Below are positions 43,383 through 52,803 of a stretch of DNA of 64,000 nt, piece by piece. This stretch comes from Tulasnella sp. 424 (taxonomy: Eukaryota > Basidiomycota > Agaricomycetes > Cantharellales > Tulasnellaceae). The stretch is taken from the NCBI GenBank assembly GCA_019633425.1, contig WSUB01000005.1, positions 496,001 through 560,000 on the forward strand. The letters are read 5' to 3'. The notes under the pieces were generated by a model, which did no database searches, had not been told where the DNA came from, and saw nothing but the letters and a program-made list of their open reading frames with translations. A program made the position numbers and the translations under genes. The first letter of the stretch is position 1, and each line of letters starts with the position of its first letter.

Positions 43383-44746
43383 CTAAACAGACTTGGTCGT
43401 AGCTTCGGGCTGAGAACTCCCTGGTGCTGTCGAGAGGGCTAGAAGAGTGCCCAAATTGCGGTGATGCATAGGCTCGAAGAAAAGGCGGGCATGCACCCAT
43501 TCGTATTTGGATTTGGTAGTGAATGCGGTTGGGTCAGTGGCGAAGAAGATTTCGCGGTCCTTGGTTCGAGTTAGAGGTGTGAGGACGTGCGTGTCTATGA
43601 AGTCGGAAAGGTCCCTCAATTAGAATCGAGCATGTCGTCCGCCAACTGAGCGAAACGAGCGACTAACCTTCGCCGTCGACCCACGTTATGGTCAACTGAC
43701 CATCAGGGCCCACCTGCCATATTCCGGCGCCGGTTGGCCCTTTGCTCCATCGAGAAGACCCAGCTACGTCTTCGTTATCATCTCCGGTGACACCAACAAG
43801 AGCCGCACCTCTAATAGACGGAAACAGCGCCTGAGTTGAGACGGAGGCCTCAAAGCGTTCGACGGAAGGAGAGGCTTACTCTTTGCCCACTTTGAAAGGA
43901 GAACAGCACCATTGAATCCCCAACCATTCATGATCCATCGTCGGGTTCTATGGAGGAGGCGGAGGCGTTAGGGTCACGAACCCTCATTCTTTCGGCATGG
44001 GAATGCGGGGAGGGGCGATCTCTCTCAGCTTACCAAGAGCTTCAAGTAACTCTGCTTACTCCCACCATCGACGAATTTGGCTTGTAGCGATCCAGCTTTG
44101 CCTTGGACGCTTGCAAGGTGACCCCATCTCGTTGGACTCCTCGCGACGTATCCGTTCATTTCCTTGATGTTGGTCACCACCTTGATCCGACCGTTGAACC
44201 CGAATACCATCGACATGAAGGAATAGCTCCATGAAGTGGACGCGCGGGTGACGGTCGAAGGTGGGGAGACGGCGCCCACTCCATCTGGTTTGGGTTTCTT
44301 TGGGGCTTGATGTTCAGGCTCTGGCCTGCATGCCCGATGTGGTGGTGGTTTCGATCAGTTAGTGAGAATGTCGTGTACCGCAGTAGCGTAAAGGGGTTAC
44401 GACCTACTTTCCCATATCCGACATTGAATCGAGGAAAACCTGATACTTCTCAAGTATGGCGGACTCGAGTTTGATCCAATCCCGTCGAACGTCCTTGTCA
44501 AGCGTCGAATGCCACCTCAGGGCCTCTCCTGAAAGGCATGTCGCAGCGAAATCGGCTGTCCATGCGTCGTCTCGTAGCTTGCCCTCGTGGAACGCCGCCC
44601 GACGGACTTGCTGGATGAAAATCTCGGCTTCCATGCCGTCGGATCCGGTGAAGTTTGGTTTCTTAGCTGTCAACGACGAAAAAAGCCTCTGGTGAGTACC
44701 GTCCTGGCCTCAAGAATTATAACGTCTTACAGAGAGTTTCTGCCAT
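43383..44746 (-). CDS. Retrotransposon-capsid (gag)-like domain fused to an unrecognised C-terminal domain
   Basis: Six exons: 44746-44731, 44666-44408, 44325-44034, 43947-43880, 43810-43668, 43594-43383, 329 residues, phases consistent. Residues about 6-92 resemble the capsid part of Ty3-type gag: KPNFTGSDGMEAEIFIQQVR, FAATCLSGEALRWHSTL, and W-x-x-L-x-x-A-I-x-x-Y in the next helix. There is no zinc knuckle, protease, reverse transcriptase or LTR nearby. After a Lys/Pro linker the C-terminal two thirds has SMVFGFNGRIKVVTNIKEMN, GIQWCCSPFKVGKEG, ALVGVTGDDNEDVAGSSRWS, IWQVGPDGQLTITWVDGE and FFATDPTAFTTKSKYEWV, a beta-rich pattern I do not recognise. Introns within the gag-like part argue against a live element. 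The domesticated role is inference. Confidence 0.7.
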
Positions 44747-46292
44747 TGCTGTCTTCGGGCTTCCAGAGGATGCTGCGGTGGTTGAGGAGGTCTTAAGGAG
44801 AGGGTGGGGAAAAAACCTGGGTGTGATTGGGGTGCGGGAGTCGGCGCCGTGATATCTCTGTCTGCCTCGAGGCATCCGCAACGTAACCTCTAGGGAACCT
44901 TCTAGCGCAAGCCTTCCCTCGACATAAGCTCAGTCAAGATAAGCGCATGAAATATTGGTTTCGAGTGGGCGGGATGTCGCGTGTGGTTTAAGGCCACATG
45001 TACATATGTAGGGATGCCGGGGGTGCAGATCGCGAAAGGAGGGTATGAAAAAGGCCTGGCAGCCAAATAACGGAACAAAGAGACCGTTGGCGGCAATGGT
45101 AATCAGACCATACTTTCGGAAACGCTACCCAAAATTAAATTGATATCATGGAAGGAGAATCGGTGAAATGAAGAAAGCTCCTTGGGTAACAACAGATTTC
45201 CCAACTACAATATATCCAAAATGGAAAAGACGACGACTAGTTGGCGACCGCGGGCCGTGGATGTGATTACGTCAGCCTTATGGCTACGTTATAAAGAATC
45301 CGACTTTAAATTAAAGTACTGCGCTTGTGTCCTCTGGTTTCTCGTGCTGGCATTCCTTATACACAGTGTCACGAGGTTCACTTGGGAGCAAGGAACCCAG
45401 CTCAGGACCTGTTTTTGCTCACACACGTGCTTCTCCATTGTTCATCCACCTATTCCATCACTTGATCATCGTTGGGCTCTCAAGCAAGTGCTGAGCACTG
45501 AGGAAGTTTGAAACACTTGAACTTGAGTTCATTAGATATGACATACCATTTTGATGGCAAGAAGATGGGGCACAGACGAAAATCGGGTTATTGATCCGGT
45601 TCAAGCTCATCTTACGGTTTTCTGGGTGGCCCGACACGGGGTCGGGCTCATCGAGCCTTTGAAACATCACCATTTGCTCCCGTCCTTGCTCGCCCTTCCT
45701 CTTCCACTCTTCACCGCCCCAAAAGAAGGAGTAGAGTTGTAGGGCATAGTCTCTGGAATTTAATTACCATCACTCGGCCGCTTCGATTCGGTTTTCCGGA
45801 TCCAACTAAATTGACAATTAGAATGGAGCGCAGTTCTCAAGGCGGATTTGACATATCAGCAGCCGAAAGCCAAACCTCTCGTTCTCTTCGTTACCAACTC
45901 ACATCTAGAAGCTATGCTGCCACTTACGATATCACGCTCACGCTCCTAGTAGGTCAACCAGCAGCTCCTCCGGTAAATTTAGCAAAAGACGACATCAGTT
46001 ACATCCAGCCTGCTTCTCTGGCCCTATGGCTCATAGTAAGGAGGAAGTGCTTCAGGTGATCTTTGCCGCTCCCGCACGTGCTCCTGCCTCGAAATTCGCC
46101 TGGGTATGGGTTGAACGCTAAGTTAGCACCCCAGGCAACACAGATTTTTTTTCGATCCAGGTTCCAGTTCTCCCAGGGATGTTCTTTTGCAGACACTCTG
46201 TCTTTTGTTTGGTGTAGTCAAAGGTGACTAGCAACTATGTGAATGTTGAAAAGATCAACTGCGTCCACCTACTCTCCTGCTAGTCAGCTAGG

Positions 46293-46337
46293 GGAAGGCA
46301 CCCTTCACCTTGGATTCCAAGGTGAAGGGCGCCTTCC
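46293..46337. repeat. Near-perfect palindrome, 22-bp arms
   Basis: Left arm 46293-46314, one spacer base, right arm 46316-46337. The inner 14 bp of each arm (CCCTTCACCTTGGA) pair perfectly, and the full arms have one mismatch in 22. RNA or single-stranded DNA would form a strong hairpin. It is not next to any recognised gene end. Confidence 0.8.
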
Positions 46338-46379
46338 GACCACAGCCTACCCCAGACGGATGAATTCCGACTGGACTGG

Positions 46380-46575
46380 ATAGAAGCGATTGGCTCGAGA
46401 GTACTCCGGGAGTGCTCGAAAGTGCTCGGAATGGAGCGAGGTTCTCCCTTTACTCGAACCAAGTCGGAATGCACTCGGAGCTCCTTGATTAGCTGGAGAA
46501 GCTCATTCGAAGCACTCGAAACCCTTTTCGAACCCCGTCGAGCACTCCGAGCGGGCCGAGCACCTCCAAAACTCC
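46380..46575. repeat. Patch of clustered GAGTGCTCG / AGCACTCGA words
   Basis: In about 200 bp the words GAGTACTCC, AGTGCTCG, AGCACTCGAA and GAGCACTCC recur on both strands. The local sequence is therefore rich in short inverted repeats. It starts 40 bp after the long palindrome. Confidence 0.45.
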
Positions 46576-47568
46576 TGACGGAGGGCTGCAGAAGAATCCA
46601 GTACACGCAACTCAGCATACCTACTCCAATGTCCCCTTTTGGCCAGAACGCTTCTCACTTTGCAGATTCCTCGCCTCCGTAAAAAGCCTTTCCTCTACCA
46701 AATTATGTCGAATCGAGGGTCTGAGCCCTTCCAAGGATGTCCTTCCTGCTGTGCGGCGTTTGAGGAATGCACGACCGTAATTGCGACCGCTGAACAAGCG
46801 GTGCCATTTCGCTGGGGTCCGACTTATCAGGGAACCTCCTTGTGTTGTCAGCGTTGTTACACTTGAAATACCTTGTCCCTTTTTCCCCTCCGAGGCGGCC
46901 CCAACGACTTCCACCCGTCGACCGCTGCCTTTTCCCATAAGCGTGTTTGCCATGGATCTAGCGAACCAAAAAAAACTATTCATGATCCCAAAAGAACGTC
47001 GCACATAGGTCCTGTGGTCGCGAAATGATGAGCATACTTTGACGAAGGAGTAACTCTGCCCCACAGGATGCCCGGAAGACGCTGGCGGGAACCGATCAGC
47101 AACGCCACCAATGTTGCGATTTAAAGTGAGCTCGCGTTCGCCGTAGTTGTTTCGTATTTTTACATATACGGTCAACGCCCTTTCTGTCCTCCTGCGCGCT
47201 TTACGGTTCAAGGAGATAGGCTCTCGCATCTCGAGCTCGAGTCCTCAAGTCCCGGTCTAGCAGTCTCATGATTCCGAAGCAATCACGGCCAGCACACCCC
47301 CTCATGTATGTAATGTTTGTGGTCGCTACCCGTCAATTTGGAGGTCTGCATCGGGGACGGCTAGGCTGACGATGAATATTTCTTGATTCTTGGGGATTGT
47401 ATTCTATCTACTCTTAGCTATTCGGACAAAGGTACACACTTAAGTGCCAAGCGAGAACCAGTGGCCGTAGCGGGGAGTCCGAGGAAGCCAGCCTTTGACA
47501 TTACTCCGAGCTAGCGAAGATCGGCATGTTCACAATGAGTCGGAGATCTAGACTCTCTCAGATATAAC

Positions 47569-48827
47569 TCACTTCGAAGAGGTGGTTTCTTGAAAAGCTT
47601 GGGAACCGTCGGCATCTGTTCCAATCTCTCTGAATTCCCACTGAGTTGGAGAGGGTGGGCTATCGAGCAATTCTGAGGTGGCCTCAGCCATCTCTTGCTG
47701 TCGCCGGACATACTGGACCCTTCTTTCCTTCTCTAAATGCAAAGTGGTATCTTGGTTACTCTACATCAGTAGTTAGCGGAACTCCGTTGCGAGCTTGTAT
47801 GATTTTACGTCCACCTACCGCAATGCCCCATTTCAACTCCATGACTCTGTCCCTCAGGCTTCTTGTCTGTCTGAGCTGCGATGGAATGAGATACGTCTCG
47901 ATCCAAGGGGTCGTCTTGGACACGCTCCCCCGCCACTCAGCATGTAACCTGTGCAGGAAAAGGGACGTCGGAAAAGGAATTTAGGAAACCAGCTATACCG
48001 CCATCCAAGGGGACGCAAAGCTTACTGTAGCAGTGACTGTGCTTGCTCTACTGTGGCCGAGTCATGGTAGAGAGCAAGCGCATCTCGTATCCAGATCAGG
48101 GCGGCCTGCACCTCATCGGGGTGGTTTCGCGTGACCCTGAGGATCGTGGCATCCTGATTTTCATCCCAATTTGAAGGATCTTCAGGTACTGATATCTCTC
48201 TTCCGGGGTCTGTGGCCTATGGTGGCGGAGAGCTATGGGTGACGAGCTTCCACAGATCCTGAACCAGACTTACCGCTGTATCGCCCTGTTCTCGCTTCTG
48301 TGCTTGGTGGTCTTGCTTGATTACTTCGACGACGCGCCTTGTTGCCAGTTCCTGAGGGTGTTAATGCGTAACATGAATCAGCACACCGCCCATCGGATGG
48401 CGCAGGAGGGCTGAAGTGCTCTCACGTCGAAATCCATTCGAATGCTAAGAATCTGCTTGAAAAGCTCTCGCGCCGTGCGGTGGGCTCTGCGCCTTAGCAA
48501 GTTCCCGGCCTTGCTTACTGTTCTGCGGCTACTAGCCTCGAACCGTTCGACGAGGCTATAAGAAAATTAAAGTTTCTCAGTACTCCATTCGTCATAAGCC
48601 CGTATTCCAGGAGGCTAGGATTACACTCACGTTTTAAGTCTCTGTCTCATCGGCATCGGAATTATATCGGGATTCTTCTCGATGAATTGGAGCAAATAGA
48701 GAATATGTGGTCGAAGCCGGCGGAGGCAAGCCTTGTAGCTGTCGAAGACTTGAAGAACAAGCTGGGTTCCCGGGTCCCAATCGAGGGGGTAAAAAGGCTC
48801 CAAAAAGGTGACGGCTTGTGAGCTCAT
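47569..48827 (-). CDS. Unrecognised protein, duplicated paralog A
   Basis: Six exons: 48827-48631, 48555-48426, 48351-48274, 48216-48026, 47948-47819, 47760-47569, total 305 residues. The partner at 50551-51835 has the same six exons with every intron in the same place and phase, and exon lengths differ only by multiples of three. Shared features: FLEPFYPLDWDPGTQLVL near the N-terminus, LRRLRPHILYLLQFIEKNPDII, a basic helical exon 2 (LRRRAHRTARELFKQI), ELATRRVVEVI, EDPSNWDEN, the best conserved DEVQAALIWIRDALAL, RSLRDRVMELKWGIA, and a charged LEKERRVQYVRRQQEMAEATSEL followed by a Ser/Pro tail. The protein is helical and charged with no signal peptide or membrane segment. I do not recognise a family. 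The start is the ATG at 48827; the frame opens at a TTG just upstream. Confidence 0.85.
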
Positions 48828-48899
48828 GCTGATGTTCAAGTGGTGATGGAAGGAGTTCGATGGCAGCTGAGATATGGCGGATGGTTTGCAGGAAGGGAG

Positions 48900-50249
48900 G
48901 AGGGGTTGGAGGGGAGGGTTTTAAGAGCGGGAGAGGGGCTCAGAGGAACAACCTCAATGCCGCCGAAGCCAAAATCAGCAAGGAAATGCCAATACCTGCA
49001 GGTTTGTAGTCATTGGCCTGCCCGAACAATGATAAATGATCTGATAGACTTCGAAAGAGCATCAAAGACCACATACGGCAGGTCTCGTTAGCCTCGTGTT
49101 GGCACTTCGAGGACAAAGGTCGTGCAGCAAATGCTTGGGAAATTTCCAGAAGTGAGATGCAACGGACTAGGAGGGAGCGAGAGGGGGAGTTAGAAAACGA
49201 GGCACGGAGCGCATGATCGAGCGGAGAGACTGGTGAAAACAGCTCGAGGGAGAGCACAGACACCGCCGTACAAAGGTTATCACAATGATGGACAGAAAGC
49301 GCAGCAACGCTTCATAGCCGGAAAGCAGGAGGGGAGTGTGGAAAGAAAAGAAAGGTGTGAGGCATTTCGGACTCAGGGCCCTGGCTCCTCATCTGATTTT
49401 TCTCTCTCGGTCCCTTCATCCAATTACCAAGCCCTCAACCCCATCTTGCAGAATACAAATTGTATACGCAGCTGATTTTGACCGTACATTGCTGCTGCAG
49501 ATGCGGTAGCCAGAATCCCACCAGTCGCTGCCCACGTACCCAGCCGCGGCTGCAAGCAGGGTCTGATCCAGGCAGCCATAAGGAACAAAGGAGGTGTCGA
49601 GGTCAGAGTCAGAGATAACGAGAACGACGGGGAAGTCGAACAGGGATCAAATGATTGGCAGGGACACCCAAGCCCAAGCGAACGATCGAGGAACAACACT
49701 GAGTTGAACTGAGAGCCACGCAATCAATCGCCCGCATCAGTAACCCTATTCCCGTGGGAGACACCATAAACCCCAGAAGATGAGTTAAAACGTCCAACGC
49801 ATGTTTCGCCGTCAGTCCGTTTTCACTCACACTATTCATCTGGGAGGGCCTGCGTGCGTGATCGTTGCCCCCATTGGCAGTGGTACGCGTGCTCGCTTAT
49901 GGTAAACCCTCATGAGTAACAATTTCAGCGGGAAACATGGTGATTCTGTTAGCTGCCTTCGCGGCAGTCCATCCGTCAGGTTGTTGATCGTCCGCAGAAT
50001 CGAACGCCCTGCAACGTTGCAAGTCTGAGAGTTCGCTGAATGAAAGACTTCAAGTGACGCCGGTCGCAATCGAAATGAATTCCATAGAATGACCCCGACC
50101 AGTCGCACTCGGCGACTGCTTTTTCCAGAGGCGACTCGACCGCGCATCTAGTTTCCTAGACAGATCTTTCGTGCCAAAGAGAACGTTACGGACGAGTCCA
50201 GCGGGCATAAACAAAGACCACATGTTGGAAAACACTCCAAGTTTCTGTC
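48900..50249. other. Non-coding stretch between the two duplicated genes
   Basis: Holds the upstream region of paralog A, the decayed SLMAP tail copy (49430-49839) and about 400 bp without recognised content up to the start of duplication unit B. Confidence 0.5.
49430..49839 (-). pseudogene. Decayed copy of the C-terminal end of the SLMAP-like gene
   Basis: Two minus-strand frames match the end of the intact gene at 52804. The first has LTHLLGFMVSPTGIGLLMRA against [20 protein letters not shown], and PANHLIP against PADHLTP. The second has FLMAAWIRPCLQP and [11 protein letters not shown] against [13 protein letters not shown] and [12 protein letters not shown] frameshift separates them, the Ser-rich linker is scrambled and the original stop codon is lost. 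The rest of the gene is absent, so this is a truncated by-product of the duplication. Confidence 0.8.
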
Positions 50250-50550
50250 TATAGCGATGCCACCAGCATACTGGCAGGAACCTACCGCTAGCGCCACCAA
50301 TGTGGCAAGTTAGCGGAGGAACGGGATGCTGAGGACAAATCGTTCTTGATCCTTCGGAGGGTTTGGTGGATCTACTCTAGGAAATATGGGCCAAGCATAT
50401 AAACTCATAATCCAAATTAGAGAGTGGGGGTGATGGGCGTCAGGGCGCGCGAGTTGGAGGACGTGCAAGCAAGCTTGGGCTTCTACATCGGGCTATGAAA
50501 GATCGCCATGTTCACCATGGCGTGGATCAAGAGATCGTCTGTGGCATAGC

Positions 50551-51835
50551 TCACCTTGAAGGGGAGGGGTCCTGGAAGGCTTCGGAATCGTCGGCCCATG
50601 CTCCGATCTCTCCGAATTCCCGCTGATCTGGAGACGCCGGTTCGCGACGGGCCAACTCTGAAGTCGCCTCAGCCATCTCTTGCTGTCGCCTGAGATACTC
50701 GGCCCTTCGTTCCTTTTCTAGATGCACGAACTGATCTTGGTGGCCCTACATCGATAGTCAATAAGACTACGTCCGAGACTGTATGATCGTTTTGAATACC
50801 CACCGCAATGCTCCATTTCAACTGCATCACCCTGTCCCTCAAGTTTCTTGCACGTCTGCGTTCCGATGGGATGAAGTATTTCTGGTACCAAGAGACCGGC
50901 TTAGATACGCTCTCCAGCCATTCAGTATGTAGTCTGTGTAGGGAAAGAGAAGTCAGGAAGGCGAGGTAGGAAAGGGGTTGTACCCCCAAGAGGGCACAAA
51001 AATGATCTCACTCTAACAGTGACTGTGCCTGCTCTGCAAAGAATGCGTCTGTGAAAATGGCCAGGGCATCTCGTATCCAAATCAAGGCGGCCTGCACTTC
51101 ATCGGGACAGTTTCGTTTGATATCAATAATCCTGAGATCCTCGAGCTCTGCCCAGTTTGAAGGATCTTCTGTTATGACAACCTCAGGCCCCTCTTCTTCA
51201 AAGTCGATGGACTAAGATGGGGTAAGGGATATATATAAGCAAAGAACTCCCATAGCCGCCGGCGTTGATCCAGACGTACCACTGCTAGCGCTCCCCTACT
51301 CCCCTGCTGCCTTGTGCGGTCTCTTTCCTCGACTACTTCGACAACTCTCTTTGTTGCTAATGTCTGGAGATCCACGTGGAATTAGACCCTATGTGCTCGG
51401 ATGGTGCGAAAAAGAGGGGATGGGCTCTCACGTCGAATTCTATCCGAATACTGCAAATCTGCGCGAAAAACTCCCGTGCCGTGCGATGGCCAACGCGTGT
51501 TACCAAGTTCTTGAGTGTGCCCACTTTTATTTTGCGAGCGGTATCGATTTGGTCAATGAGGCTTTTTTAAGAGAAGCCGTGGCTTCGTCAGTACGCGTCA
51601 TTGGTTCGACCACGGACTTGCGGGCTCACAGCGCGAGCCTCTTTATGACTGGCATCGGAATGAGATCCCGATTCTTGTCGCTGAATTGCAGCAAATATAG
51701 TGTATATGGCCGAAGCTGGCGAAGGCAATCGGGGTAGCTGTAAAACATGCCGAGAACGAGGTGGGTGCCCGAATCCCAATTGACGGGGTAGAAGGGCTCC
51801 AAATGGGTATTTCTTCTTGAATTCATACTCGACAT
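50551..51835 (-). CDS. Unrecognised protein, duplicated paralog B
   Basis: Exons 51835-51630, 51561-51432, 51363-51280, 51211-51012, 50933-50804, 50745-50551, total 314 residues. The gene is intact, with the same exon-intron plan as paralog A. Conserved against A: HLEPFYPVNWDSGTHLVLG, LRQLRPYTLYLLQFSDKNRD, ELATKRVV-like TLATKRVVEVVEE, TEDPSNWAELED, DEVQAALIWIRDALAIF, ARNLRDRVMQLKWSIA, HLEKERRAEYLRRQQEMAEATSEL. Divergence is greatest in exon 2 and in the ends, and both copies keep open frames, which suggests both are still selected. No family recognised; possible helical, coiled-coil-forming C-terminus. Confidence 0.85.
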
Positions 51836-52129
51836 TCGGAGAGCGGGAGCGAGAGTTTGATATGGTACAGTCGGTGTATGGCGGAATGTCAGCAGAGGAA
51901 CGAGGGGGATGGGGATGGGAAGGGGATGAAGGAGGTTAGAGTAGCAACATCATTGGGAAATCAGTATATCAAAGGCGAATGTTTACGGGTCTCTAGTCAT
52001 TGGCTTTGTGCGAACAATCGTATAAAGGATGTGGATTTTGGAGGCATTGCACGTGGCTGTCTGCACTTGCCTCGTGTTGGCACTTAAGAAGGCAAGCGTC
52101 ACACAAAGGGTTCGGAAGAGCATATAATC

Positions 52130-52665
52130 ATAGTGCAAGAGACGTCGTGAGCTGCGTACCGATATAATATATACATCCGTCAGAAACGCAAAAAGAAAAG
52201 CAAAAAAAGCAGGGAAAAAAGAGGCCGAATCGAGACAAGTCAAGAATCAAATAAGAAAAAGAAACGTCACAGAGAGGAAACACAGAGAGACGGAGAGAGG
52301 AGAGAAAAGAGAGAAAGGACAGCATATTGATGAGGGGTTGAGGTCTAAAGCAAAAAAAAAAATAGTCCCAGAGCGCGACTTCGACTCTGCGAAAAGAGTC
52401 CACTCTGGAAAACAAAGAGACCAGAAACCAGAAGCGAAGAACTCGAAGAGTGAGAGGGATAACGCAAGGAGACAGGGAGCGGCGAATGATCGAGAGAATG
52501 CAATAAAAGAAGACAGATCTCGAGTGAGAGAGAGCACAGACACAAAAATGAAGAGCCCCGGACGAAACGAAGATAACGAAGTCGGACAGAAAACACAACA
52601 ACGCGTCATAACTCGAAAAGCAGGATGAGGGGGGGGGGGGAGAGAAGAAAAGGGGGGGATATAAG
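52130..52665. repeat. Purine-rich tract
   Basis: About 530 bp of the plus strand are almost entirely A and G with runs such as AAAAAAAAA, GAGAGA and G10. It lies between the 3' end of the SLMAP-like gene and paralog B. Its pyrimidine complement produces long but meaningless open frames rich in Ser, Leu and Phe. It may be 3' UTR or a low-complexity spacer. Confidence 0.6.
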
Positions 52666-52803
52666 AAATTTATGCTACACCCGGGGGGTTTCGTCAAGGG
52701 CTCCGCATATGTAACCAATTTTTTTCTTCTCTCTCGCTCTCGATTGCCATCATCTCCAACACACCTCCTCAAAACCCAAACGCTCCCATCTTGGGGCATA
52801 AAA

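Larger units (their letters stand above)
44747..47049. other. Intergenic stretch, 2.3 kb
   Basis: Contains a long palindrome (46293-46337) and a CTCG-rich patch after it. A plus-strand frame from ATG 45221 to 45511 has one hydrophobic segment, and minus-strand frames near 45460-45750 and 46000-46196 look slightly protein-like, but none can be joined into a gene. A 202-codon minus-strand frame ends at 46621 without a recognisable domain. Confidence 0.4.
47050..49850. repeat. Segmental duplication, unit A
   Basis: Direct copy of the region 50250-53160. Shared parts in order: a non-coding stretch (GCCACCAATGT near 47100 and 50300; TCTTGATTCTTGGGG near 47385 and TCTTGATCCTTCGGAG near 50345), a whole six-exon gene, an upstream stretch (AGCACAGACAC at 49252 and at 52538) and the 3' end of the SLMAP-like gene, decayed here. 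The boundaries are approximate. Confidence 0.8.

Noticed and set aside
45182..45511. Small membrane protein candidate with segment CVLWFLVLAFLIHSV
   Set aside because: The in-frame start is a TTG with an ATG further in, there is no flanking promoter or intron signal and no conservation can be judged; a single hydrophobic run is weak evidence.
46621..47229. 202-codon minus-strand frame with a proper ATG
   Set aside because: No domain, no intron support, odd composition, and its far end overlaps the non-coding start of duplication unit A, where the sister unit has no matching frame.
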